DNA from: Candidatus Brockarchaeota archaeon
GTDB taxonomy: Archaea > Thermoproteota > EX4484-205 > JAAOZP01
Direction of reading: 5' to 3'
NCBI GenBank assembly: GCA_017601345.1
Contig: JAFNIT010000013.1
Coordinates: 1 to 33,108 of the forward strand
DNA: 33,108 nt
The notes beneath the pieces are model-generated. The model was not told where the DNA came from, searched no databases, and was given only the letters and a program-made list of their open reading frames with translations. The translations under genes and the position numbers were made by a program. Below are positions 14,495 to 21,512 of this stretch, one piece after another (the first letter of the stretch is position 1; every line of letters starts with the position of its first letter).

Positions 14495-14986
14495 GTGGGT
14501 GATCCCCGTAGGATAAGGAGTAAGATTCTGCATCCGAAGCATCCGTGGGTTAGGGAGCGCCTGGCCGAGGAACTAATACTGGTTGGAGAATATGGGTTGA
14601 GAAATAAGAGGGAGCTTTGGAGAGCTGCCTCATTCCTGAGGGGTATAAGAGCATCTGCACGCTCATACTTGAGCCTAACTGGTGAGGAGAGGATTAAAAG
14701 AGAGTCCGAGCTCATATCGAGGCTCTACAAGCTCGGCCTCGTTGAAAGAGAAGCGGGTCTTGACGATGTTCTTTCTCTAAACATTTCGAATATTCTAGAA
14801 AGGAGGCTTCAAACAATCGTTTACAGGAAGGGATTAGCTAAGTCTATTCACGCGGCTAGACAGGCGATAGTGCATGGTAAGATCATGATTGGAGACCAAA
14901 TTATACGTTCTCCAAGCTATTTCGTCAAGAGGGATGAAGAGCCTCTGATAAGAATGAAGACAATCGAGGAAACAAGTGCAGCCTAA
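14495..14986 (+). CDS. rps4: Ribosomal protein S4 (uS4)
   Basis: Primary 16S rRNA-binding protein. GTG 14495 gives [18 protein letters not shown], the archaeal S4 N-terminus, with GGAGGG upstream inside rps13; the ORF-track GTG at 14471 adds eight unlikely residues. The S4 RNA-binding domain is seen as [20 protein letters not shown] and [20 protein letters not shown]. The stop codon overlaps the stop of rps11, which is convergent. In most archaea rps11 continues in the same direction. Confidence 0.95.
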   Translation: MGDPRRIRSKILHPKHPWVRERLAEELILVGEYGLRNKRELWRAASFLRGIRASARSYLSLTGEERIKRESELISRLYKLGLVEREAGLDDVLSLNISNILERRLQTIVYRKGLAKSIHAARQAIVHGKIMIGDQIIRSPSYFVKRDEEPLIRMKTIEETSAA

Positions 14987-15378
14987 AACCTCCTTCCCCT
15001 TCTTCCACCAGGCTTCCTCGTCCCATCTGTGGGAATTGGAGTCACGTCCTCGATGGATATTATCCTGAGCTTAGCTCTGGTTAAGGCTCTTATCGCCGCC
15101 TGAGCCCCCTGACCAGGTGTCCTAGACTTTATTCCTCCAGGAGCCCTGACCCTCACTTTGATGGTTTCAATACCTTGCTTCTTCAACGCTTCTGCAACTG
15201 TAGTTGCTGCCATCATCGCGCCATAGGGGCTGCCTCCCAGCCTGTCTGCCTTAACATGCCGGCCTGCTGCTGAAACAGCTAGAGTATAGGCTCCACTGGG
15301 ATCGGTGGCATGCACTATAGTATTGTTGCTGGAAGAATATATTCTTACTACAGCATATTTCTCAGACTCGGTGCTCAC
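14983..15378 (-). CDS. rps11: Ribosomal protein S11 (uS11), inverted relative to its operon
   Basis: Small-subunit platform protein. It reads [20 protein letters not shown], then [20 protein letters not shown] and ends [20 protein letters not shown], all diagnostic for archaeal S11. GTG 15378 (131 residues) is chosen: GAGG lies upstream and a TATA-like TTATTAAC is about 28 bases before it; TTG 15396 from the track is six residues longer. Normally the order is S13-S4-S11-RpoD on one strand; here this single gene is flipped, converging with rps4 (4-base stop overlap) and diverging from rpoD. Confidence 0.95.
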   Translation of the reverse strand: MSTESEKYAVVRIYSSSNNTIVHATDPSGAYTLAVSAAGRHVKADRLGGSPYGAMMAATTVAEALKKQGIETIKVRVRAPGGIKSRTPGQGAQAAIRALTRAKLRIISIEDVTPIPTDGTRKPGGRRGRRF

Positions 15379-15401
15379 GCATAGCCTCTTCCTCAAGGAG
15401 G

Positions 15402-15453
15402 TTAATAAGTGTTCCCCACTCTTTCTGATGCCTGTTTTGCTAACCCTTAAATA
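15402..15453. promoter_or_regulatory. Divergent promoter region between rps11 and rpoD
   Basis: On the minus strand GTTAATAAGTG (15402-15412) is about 28 bases before the rps11 GTG. On the plus strand CTTAAATA (15446-15453) is about 33 bases before the rpoD TTG 15483. Both genes therefore appear to have acquired their own TATA boxes after the inversion. Confidence 0.5.
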
Positions 15454-15482
15454 CTTTGCTTAGAAAAGTTCTCCAGCAGAAG

Positions 15483-16163
15483 TTGAAAGTCGAGGTGCTT
15501 AAGCTAAGCGAAGAGTATTTCGAGGCTATGATAAGCGGATGCTCAGAGGCAATGATGAACGCAATAAGGAGGACGATACTGGAGGAAGTCCCGGTTCTCG
15601 CTATACATGAGGTATTTATTTTCGAAAACCCCGGCCCCATGTTTGATGAAATACTCTCCCATAGGCTTGGCTTAATACCTTTGAAAACCCCTGTTGGCAA
15701 GTATCTTCCAATGGATTCTCCGGAATGTGCTGAGGGATCTGGAGAGAGATGTTTCACTACGCTGAGCCTAGATGTTTCAGCAGGGGACGAGCCTCTCACG
15801 GTCTACGCTAAGGACCTTGAATGTAAGGATGCTGAAGTATACCCTGTTTATGGTAATATTCCGATAACTAAGATCCCTCCTAAAAGCAGGCTTAGGCTGG
15901 AGGCCATCGCCAGAATGGGAAGGGGTAGGATGCATGCTAAGTGGCAGCCTGCATCTTTGGCGACCTATAGCTTTACTGATCAACCAGGTGTTTTCATTTT
16001 CAAATTGGAGTCCACGGGTTCTCTGCCTGCCTTTGAGATTTTTAAACAGGCCCTTGGGATACTGAGGGATAAGTTTAAAACACTTATGGATTCTGTCACG
16101 CTCCTTGGAGTTGAAGAGCAGAACGGTAAGGAGAGTGCTGATGGCGTTGGAGGAGTCGGCTAA
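15483..16163 (+). CDS. rpoD: DNA-directed RNA polymerase subunit D
   Basis: Archaeal counterpart of bacterial alpha and eukaryotic Rpb3; forms the assembly platform with subunit L. TTG 15483 gives MKVEVLKLSEEYFEAMISGC (226 residues), close to the usual start; the track's TTG 15456 would lie on the TATA box. The conserved core shows AMMNAIRRTILEEVPVLAIH and HRLGLIPLKTP, and the central region MHAKWQPASLATYSF. Four cysteines sit in the middle, but the ferredoxin-like Fe-S insert found in several crenarchaeal RpoD proteins is not visible. It leads the L18e-L13-S9-RpoN-S2 run. Confidence 0.93.
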   Translation: MKVEVLKLSEEYFEAMISGCSEAMMNAIRRTILEEVPVLAIHEVFIFENPGPMFDEILSHRLGLIPLKTPVGKYLPMDSPECAEGSGERCFTTLSLDVSAGDEPLTVYAKDLECKDAEVYPVYGNIPITKIPPKSRLRLEAIARMGRGRMHAKWQPASLATYSFTDQPGVFIFKLESTGSLPAFEIFKQALGILRDKFKTLMDSVTLLGVEEQNGKESADGVGGVG

Positions 16164-16452
16164 AGAGTCCAGGTTCTGGAAGAGCGTGGAGAAGATGTTG
16201 TCGAGGCCTCGTAGTAGGAGGGTTGAGGTAAACCTGGGTAAGATAGCGCGCTTAACTAAGCCGGGTGACAGGGTTGTTGTACCTGGGAAAGTCTTAGGCG
16301 GGGGCAATATAGGGCATAGTTTGACGATTGCAGCCCTTTCCTTCTCCTCCGCCGCATTGACCAAGCTTAAGGCTGCTGGATGCACTGTTATGCGGATAGA
16401 TGAGTTCACCAAGATTGAGCGAGACGGCTCAGGGGTGAAAATAATTGTATGA
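16111..16452 (+). CDS. rpl18e: Ribosomal protein L18e (eL18)
   Basis: Archaeal/eukaryotic large-subunit protein related in fold to L15. It shows FWKSVEKMLSRPRSRRVEVN, then NLGKIARLTKPGDRVVVPGK and GKVLGGGNIGHSLTIAALSF, diagnostic for L18e. TTG 16111 (113 residues) is my choice; TTG 16105 is two residues longer and ATG 16141 would cut the first helix. It overlaps the end of rpoD by about 50 bases and the start of rpl13 by eight. Confidence 0.93.
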   Translation: MKSRTVRRVLMALEESAKESRFWKSVEKMLSRPRSRRVEVNLGKIARLTKPGDRVVVPGKVLGGGNIGHSLTIAALSFSSAALTKLKAAGCTVMRIDEFTKIERDGSGVKIIV

Positions 16453-16885
16453 GAAGGTTCTGGTGGTTGATGCCACAAACCAGGTTCTAGGGAGAATGTG
16501 TTCCATGATCGCCAAGAAGCTTCTGGAAGGTTACAGAGTTCACGTGGTCAACGTTGAGAAGGCAAGGATATCTGGTAGCAAGCACAGTTTCACAAGAGAA
16601 TACGTCAAATTCTTAGATATAAAGAGCGTGAGGAATCCTAAGCATACTCCAATACATTACAGGAATCCGGCGACGTATGTCAGAAGCGTAATCAAGGGTA
16701 TGCTTCCCATGGATAAGAAGAAAGGAGCGGATGCCTTCAGGAGGCTGAGAGTCTATGTCGGAAACCCCGGCAACCTGGGAGGTCAGCTGATAAGGTTTGA
16801 AGAGGCTGATGCTACTCGGCTTGGCAGAAGATCGTTCACGCTCTCTGAGCTTAAGGATATCTTCAAGGTTCCGGAGGCTGGTTAG
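16445..16885 (+). CDS. rpl13: Ribosomal protein L13 (uL13)
   Basis: Large-subunit assembly protein. The 146-residue product begins VLVVDATNQVLGRMCSMIAK, includes VVNVEKARISGSKHSFTREY and the block GMLPMDKKKGADAFRRLRVY, matching archaeal L13. TTG 16445 overlaps the rpl18e stop. Two bases separate its end from rps9. Confidence 0.96.
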   Translation: MYEKVLVVDATNQVLGRMCSMIAKKLLEGYRVHVVNVEKARISGSKHSFTREYVKFLDIKSVRNPKHTPIHYRNPATYVRSVIKGMLPMDKKKGADAFRRLRVYVGNPGNLGGQLIRFEEADATRLGRRSFTLSELKDIFKVPEAG

Positions 16886-16887
16886 GT

Positions 16888-17301
16888 ATGCCTGCCCCTA
16901 GGAAAATGCCGCTTATCGTAACCGGTTCCGTGAAAACCTCTGTGGCAAGGGCTGTAGTGAAGCCGGGGTCGGGCAGGATAATTATCAACGGGTTCCCGGC
17001 TGAAAACTGGCTTTACAACCCTTACAGGATGCTTGCTTTAACACCTGTTACGCTAGTACCGGAACAGTTTAAGGAGGTGGATGTGGAAGTCAAGGTTGAA
17101 GGAGGGGGACATGCGTCTCAGGCTAGGGCGGTTATGCAGGTTCTGGCAAGAGCTATAACTAGCTGGACTAGGAGTGCAAGCATAAGGAATCTTTTCAGAG
17201 AATTTGACAGGCATCTTCTATCTGGAGACCCCCGGAGGAAGGAGCCTAAGAAGTTTGGTGGAATAGGGGCCAGAAGAAGGTTCCAGAAGAGCTACAGGTA
17301 G
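16888..17301 (+). CDS. rps9: Ribosomal protein S9 (uS9)
   Basis: Small-subunit head protein whose C-terminal tail reaches the P-site tRNA. Seen here: VTGSVKTSVARAVVKPGSGR at the start, EGGGHASQARAVMQVLARAI in the middle, and the basic end KKFGGIGARRRFQKSYR with the terminal Lys-Ser-Tyr-Arg of the family. The 137-residue length is usual for archaea. It lies in the standard order L13-S9-RpoN. Confidence 0.97.
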   Translation: MPAPRKMPLIVTGSVKTSVARAVVKPGSGRIIINGFPAENWLYNPYRMLALTPVTLVPEQFKEVDVEVKVEGGGHASQARAVMQVLARAITSWTRSASIRNLFREFDRHLLSGDPRRKEPKKFGGIGARRRFQKSYR

Positions 17302-17312
17302 GTGGTTTAAAC

Positions 17313-17537
17313 ATGATGTTTCCGGTTAGATGTTTCACATGCGGCAAGGTCATAGGCCACTTGTGGGAGGAGTACCTTAAAAGGGTTACTGCAGGAGAGG
17401 AGCCGAAGAAAGTTTTGGATTCGATGAACATAACGAGAATATGTTGTAGGAGAATATTTATCTCCCACGTAGAATATATCGATGAACTCATAGCGTACTC
17501 TGGAGGGTTATCATTGGGGGAGGAATATAGGAGATGA
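17313..17537 (+). CDS. rpoN: DNA-directed RNA polymerase subunit N (Rpb10 homologue)
   Basis: Small zinc-binding subunit that helps assemble the D-L platform. It shows PVRCFTCGKVIGHLWEEYLK and, after a helix, ITRICCRRIFISHVEYIDEL: the CxxC and CC pairs are the Rpb10 zinc site. The product is 74 residues from ATG 17313 (ATG 17316 is equally possible). The expected next gene, rpoK, is missing; rps2 begins four bases before its stop ends. Confidence 0.95.
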   Translation: MMFPVRCFTCGKVIGHLWEEYLKRVTAGEEPKKVLDSMNITRICCRRIFISHVEYIDELIAYSGGLSLGEEYRR

Positions 17538-18172
17538 GCACAAGCGGGAGGAGCGGAGAAAGCCTGCTAATACTCAGGACAGAGTACATTGCCGCAGGCG
17601 TCCACATAGGGACTAAGGTTTGCACAACATGTATGAAGCGTTTCGTCAGGTTCACCAGGCCAGACGGCCTTAATCTAATCGAGATATCTCAGACGGATGA
17701 GAAGATAAGGGTAGCGGGTAAGGCTCTTGCAAGATACGAACCCGATGAAGTAGTTGCCGTATCAGGCAAGGACTACGGGAGAACTCCTGTGTTGAAAATG
17801 TGCGAGTACACCGGTTTTAAACCCATCGTAGAAAGGTTCCCGCCGGGCATATTTTCAAATCCTAAGTATGAGGGGTATATCTCTCCCAAGATACTGATAA
17901 TCTCAGACCCGAAGGTTGATGAGAAGGCTATTCGAGAAGCGACTCTGATCGGCATACCTGTAATAGGAATATGTGACACGGACGATTCATGTTCCTTCAT
18001 AGACCTTATAATACCTGCGAACAATAAGGGGCGTAGCTCACTCGCCCTAGTATACTGGCTTTTAACAAGGGAGGTTCTTAGAAACAGGGGCATGCTCTCG
18101 CCCACCGAAAGCTTAAGCGAGAACTTCCATGCTTTTGAAACTAGACTTGAGGAAATCGAGGAGACGATTTAG
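17534..18172 (+). CDS. rps2: Ribosomal protein S2 (uS2)
   Basis: Late-binding small-subunit protein. The 212-residue product has YIAAGVHIGTKVCTTCMKRF, RPDGLNLIEISQTDEKIRVA, and IGIPVIGICDTDDSCSFIDL followed by IPANNKGRSSLALVYWLLTR, all typical of archaeal S2. ATG 17534 overlaps the rpoN stop (ATGA). It is followed by the Memo-family gene after three bases. Confidence 0.97.
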   Translation: MSTSGRSGESLLILRTEYIAAGVHIGTKVCTTCMKRFVRFTRPDGLNLIEISQTDEKIRVAGKALARYEPDEVVAVSGKDYGRTPVLKMCEYTGFKPIVERFPPGIFSNPKYEGYISPKILIISDPKVDEKAIREATLIGIPVIGICDTDDSCSFIDLIIPANNKGRSSLALVYWLLTREVLRNRGMLSPTESLSENFHAFETRLEEIEETI

Positions 18173-18175
18173 CGA

Positions 18176-19021
18176 ATGGTTAGAGTTAGGAAGCCGGCGT
18201 ATGCGGGAAGCTGGTATGAGGGAACTAGGGATAGCCTGTTAAAACAGCTCCAGGGCCTTTTTGAAGGCAGGCTTGGCATCGGAAAGGTGCCGAAGCTCGG
18301 CGAGTATGATCCAAGGCTCGTAGGATTAATCGTCCCTCACGCGGGCTATGTTTATTCCGGGATGGCTGCGACCTGGGCTTACGGTGAGGCGGCTAAGCAC
18401 GGTGCGAGGGATACGGTGGTGGTCATGGGCCCTGACCATCATATGGCTTCAACAGGCTTCGCAACCATGGGTGAGGGTGTTTGGAGAACCCCGCTTGGCG
18501 ATGTTGAAATAGACAGGCAGACGGTCAGCCTTCTTCTAAGCTACGCACCCTTCCTCGAAGACAATCCTTATGCACACTCCTTCGAGCATTCTATCGAACT
18601 ACAGCTTCCCTTCCTACAGTTAATCTACGGAGAATCTTTCAAACTAGTCCCCGTGATAATCCATGATTTCGAGTTAAAGAAGAACATGGAACTGGGAAGA
18701 GCATTGGCTAAGGCTCTGGAAGGGAAGAGGTCTATCGTGCTCGCAAGCTCAGACATGAGCCACTATGTTCCTGCGAAGGAGGCTGAGGAGAAGGATATGG
18801 CGACCATTATGGCAATAGAATCCCTCGACGAGAAGCGCGTGTATTCAGTAGCCTCCTCGTATGAGTCTCTCTGTGGTCTCGGGCCGGTAATTGCCCTAAT
18901 ATCATGCTTAAAGGAGATTGGCTGTTCGAGGGCATCTCTATTGAAATACTACCATAGTGGAGAAGTATCAGGGGACTATAGCGGGGTAGTCGGGTACTCC
19001 TCTATAGCCTTTTACAAGTGA
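18176..19021 (+). CDS. Memo-family protein (MEMO1-like)
   Basis: Member of the Memo family, which has the fold of class III extradiol dioxygenases; the archaeal role is not established, although human MEMO1 binds redox metal ions. The 281-residue protein begins RKPAYAGSWYEG, has VPHAGYVYSGMAATWAYGEA, VVMGPDHHMASTGFATMGEG, SFEHSIELQLPFLQLIYGES and VLASSDMSHYVPAKEAEEKD; the His and Cys residues of these blocks form the metal pocket. It lies between S2 and mevalonate kinase, an arrangement I recall as frequent in archaea, so it may be linked to the isoprenoid genes only by position. Confidence 0.9.
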   Translation: MVRVRKPAYAGSWYEGTRDSLLKQLQGLFEGRLGIGKVPKLGEYDPRLVGLIVPHAGYVYSGMAATWAYGEAAKHGARDTVVVMGPDHHMASTGFATMGEGVWRTPLGDVEIDRQTVSLLLSYAPFLEDNPYAHSFEHSIELQLPFLQLIYGESFKLVPVIIHDFELKKNMELGRALAKALEGKRSIVLASSDMSHYVPAKEAEEKDMATIMAIESLDEKRVYSVASSYESLCGLGPVIALISCLKEIGCSRASLLKYYHSGEVSGDYSGVVGYSSIAFYK

Positions 19022-19027
19022 GGGAGC

Positions 19028-19984
19028 TTGCGGGTATCCTGCAGGGCTCCTGCGAAAGTCATCATCTCTGGGGAACACTCAGTCGTATACGGTTATCCTG
19101 CTCTCGTTGCTGCAGTGAACGTCTACTCCAAGGTTATTATTGAAACAGTCGACGAATTCGGGCCTCATGAAATATGCTCTGAAAAATACGGAATTGGGAA
19201 GGTTATTGGAGGTGCCATATCTGGTCCAGCTGCATTGAAGCCTCTCGCCAAAGTGGTGAGCGCTTTCTGCGAGTCAGAGTCCTTCAGGGGGAAGCTGAAG
19301 ATTCGTGTAAGCTCAGACATACCTCCTGCATCAGGCATGGGTTCTTCAGCATCGATATCAGTGGCATTAGCGTACGCTCTGCTGAAAACCATATACGATA
19401 AGCCTCCTGAAGAAAAGGTTTTCAAGCTTGCGATGGAGGGTGAGAAGATTGCCCATGCTAATCCTAGTGGCGTCGATGTGGCGGCAGCACTTCAAGGAGG
19501 CTTAATACTATTCGTTAAGGACAAGGGTTTTGAAAGACTTGAAGCAGGGAGCGGCATATTCCTCCTCGCCGATTCTGGAATGGAGCGGAGTACTAAGGAA
19601 ATGGTTTCAAAAGTGGCTTCCCTGAGAGAAAAGGAGCCGGACCTCTTTAACATAACAATGACGTCAATAAGCGAAATAACAAATAGGATCGCCAGACTCT
19701 TGGGGAGCGACTTAGTTGAAGCCGGCAGGCTAATGACGCTAAACCATCTCCTGCTTTCCCTCCTCGGTGTTTCAAACAGTAGGCTGGACTCCATAGTTTG
19801 GACAAGCATATCGGCTGGCGCATACGGTGCTAAGCTTACTGGCGGTGGCGGTGGAGGATGTGTTCTTACTTTAGTCGACGAGAAATCTTTAAACGCTGTT
19901 GAGGGAGCATTGCGTAACCTGAATGCTCCCACAAGAATCCTTAGGACAGTTGAAAAGGGAGTTTACATAGAAGAAGTAGATTAG
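19028..19984 (+). CDS. mvk: Mevalonate kinase
   Basis: ATP-dependent phosphorylation of mevalonate to 5-phosphomevalonate in isoprenoid lipid precursor synthesis. GHMP-kinase signatures: CRAPAKVIISGEHSVVYGYP at the start with the mevalonate-binding HSVVYG, SDIPPASGMGSSASISVALA as the ATP-binding loop, SGVDVAAALQGG, and KLTGGGGGGCVLTL near the C-terminus. The 318-residue length fits the archaeal family. TTG 19028 is six bases after the Memo stop, so the two are probably co-transcribed. Isopentenyl phosphate kinase, often next to mvk in archaea, is not found here. Confidence 0.95.
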   Translation: MRVSCRAPAKVIISGEHSVVYGYPALVAAVNVYSKVIIETVDEFGPHEICSEKYGIGKVIGGAISGPAALKPLAKVVSAFCESESFRGKLKIRVSSDIPPASGMGSSASISVALAYALLKTIYDKPPEEKVFKLAMEGEKIAHANPSGVDVAAALQGGLILFVKDKGFERLEAGSGIFLLADSGMERSTKEMVSKVASLREKEPDLFNITMTSISEITNRIARLLGSDLVEAGRLMTLNHLLLSLLGVSNSRLDSIVWTSISAGAYGAKLTGGGGGGCVLTLVDEKSLNAVEGALRNLNAPTRILRTVEKGVYIEEVD

Positions 19985-20346
19985 AAATTTTTCGCATCTC
20001 TATACGATCTCTGGCATATAATCCATACGCCTAGAAAATTCTACATCCATAGTGTTCAAAGCAGAAAGAGGCTTCGGGAGATACTGGTCGCGTGTAATAA
20101 TCCGGTATAAATCAGATTTTTCCCGAATAGCTATTCCAAGCATTTACACAAATCGCCCTGTTTATAACGTAATGTATTAAATCGATTTCAAAAAATGTTA
20201 CCTTGATTGTAATCAGCGAATCCAGGTGATAAACAAGATGCGGAATCACTACTCGTCACCTATGGTTGAGAAGCAGTTTACTCCCTTGAGTCAGGGTTAA
20301 CAGTATTCCTATAAACCTCATCATTTCACGTGTGCTTGGCTAGCTT

Positions 20347-20372
20347 CCAGCAGGTTGGTTAAACCATGCTGG
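20347..20372. repeat. Inverted repeat upstream of the fni promoter
   Basis: CCAGCA (20347-20352) pairs with TGCTGG (20367-20372), and inside them TGGT pairs with ACCA around TAA. It lies just upstream of the TATA-like box of fni, a position where a protein-binding operator could sit. Function is inferred from position only. Confidence 0.4.
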
Positions 20373-20380
20373 CAACAGAG

Positions 20381-20389
20381 TTAAAAACT
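20381..20389 (+). promoter_or_regulatory. TATA-like box before fni, inside a palindrome
   Basis: GTTAAAAAC, centred about 24 bases before GTG 20409, is the core of the palindrome GAGTTAAAAACTC (20379-20391). Spacing suits a leaderless transcript. Confidence 0.5.
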
Positions 20390-20408
20390 CTCGGAGAATC
20401 CTTAAACC

Positions 20409-21512
20409 GTGTCAATTGAAAGCAGGAAGGCTGATCACATCCGTATAGCCTTAGAGAGGGAAGTGTCTTCCAGGATTACCCCGGGATTTGAGGATGTCGA
20501 GCTTATTCACAACGCTGTATGCGAGGTTGATTTTAACGAGATAGATACTACTGTCATGGTGATGGGTAAGAGGCTTAGGATGCCTCTGATCATAGAGGCG
20601 TTGACCGGTGGGACGCCGGAAGCCAAGAGGATAAACATGGGTCTCGCGGAGGTTGCGGAATCAGAAGGCATAGGTATAGGTGTGGGAAGTGTCAGAGCTG
20701 CCTTGGAAGACCAGAGGCTTGTAGACACGTATTCGATCGTTAGGGATAGGGCTCCAAATGCTCTCGTAATATCCAACATAGGGGCTGCTCAAGTTGCTGA
20801 ATACGGCTTAGAATACGCTTTGAAAGCGATGGAGCTGGTTAAAGCAGACTCTCTCGCCATACATTTTAACAAGCTCCAGGAGCTTGTCATGCCTGAGGGT
20901 GAAACCCGTTTCAAAGGATACGTGCAGCATATTGTTGAACTCTCTAAGAGGATTGGCGAAAAACTCTGCCTTAAAGAGACTGGAGCAGGTTTCAGCGGCG
21001 AAGCAGCTATGCTTGCAGAGTCATGGGGCGTGGAATGGGTTGATGTAGCCGGCGCTGGAGGAACCAGCTGGTATGCCGTCGAATACTATCGTGCTAAAGA
21101 GAGGAACGACGAGAAGGCTTCGATGTTGGATGAAGTTTTCTGGGACTGGGGTATTCCAACCGTGGTCAGCATAATCGAATCGAGAATCTGCGCACCCCGT
21201 CTCCGTGTAATAGCTAGCGGCGGGGTTAGGACTGGATTGGACGCTGCGAAGGCGATAGTCCTGGGGGCGAGTTGCGTAGGCATGGCTAGGCCATTTCTAA
21301 TAGCTTTTTCAAGAGGGGGTGTAGCGGAGGCTAGGAGGCTGGTTAAGTCTTTCGAACTCGCATTAAGGTCTACAATGTTCCTCGTAGGCGCTAGAAACAT
21401 TACCGAACTCATGTCAGTGCCTTTCATAGTAAGAGGTAAAACTGCCGAATGGCTTGAACGTAGAGGATTGCTAGAGAAGCTTGCAGGGAGGATGCGCTAT
21501 AAACATGAATGA
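20409..21512 (+). CDS. fni: Isopentenyl-diphosphate delta-isomerase, type 2
   Basis: FMN- and NADPH-dependent enzyme that interconverts isopentenyl and dimethylallyl diphosphate, giving the starter for archaeal lipid chains. The 367-residue protein is a TIM barrel: SRKADHIRIALEREVSSR at the N-terminus, IEALTGGTPEAKRINMGLAE, IGVGSVRAALEDQRLVDTYS, a substrate-site block with HFNKLQELVMPEGETRFKGY, DVAGAGGTSW and the FMN phosphate loop IASGGVRTGLDAAKAIVLGA. GTG 20409 matches the promoter spacing. It overlaps gltX by eight bases. Together with mvk it supplies isoprenoid precursors. Confidence 0.95.
   Translation: MSIESRKADHIRIALEREVSSRITPGFEDVELIHNAVCEVDFNEIDTTVMVMGKRLRMPLIIEALTGGTPEAKRINMGLAEVAESEGIGIGVGSVRAALEDQRLVDTYSIVRDRAPNALVISNIGAAQVAEYGLEYALKAMELVKADSLAIHFNKLQELVMPEGETRFKGYVQHIVELSKRIGEKLCLKETGAGFSGEAAMLAESWGVEWVDVAGAGGTSWYAVEYYRAKERNDEKASMLDEVFWDWGIPTVVSIIESRICAPRLRVIASGGVRTGLDAAKAIVLGASCVGMARPFLIAFSRGGVAEARRLVKSFELALRSTMFLVGARNITELMSVPFIVRGKTAEWLERRGLLEKLAGRMRYKHE

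Larger units (their letters stand above)
19985..20408. other. 424-base gap without a gene, between mvk and fni
   Basis: No credible ORF is present on either strand. A short T run follows mvk (AATTTTTC, 19986-19993) and may end its transcript. There is an AGGTGA/TCACCT inverted repeat (20224-20229 and 20256-20261), a hairpin at 20347-20372 and the fni TATA-like box at 20381-20389. I see no recognisable RNase P RNA, SRP RNA, 5S rRNA or C/D-box RNA here. Confidence 0.6.

Noticed and set aside
16445-16478. 233-residue minus-strand ORF ending at 15777
   Set aside because: It is antisense to rpoD and rpl18e, both certain.
19985-20408. RNase P RNA, SRP RNA or C/D-box RNA in the mvk-fni gap
   Set aside because: None of the conserved core motifs are present; GTGATAA near 20226 resembles a C box but no D box follows at suitable distance.
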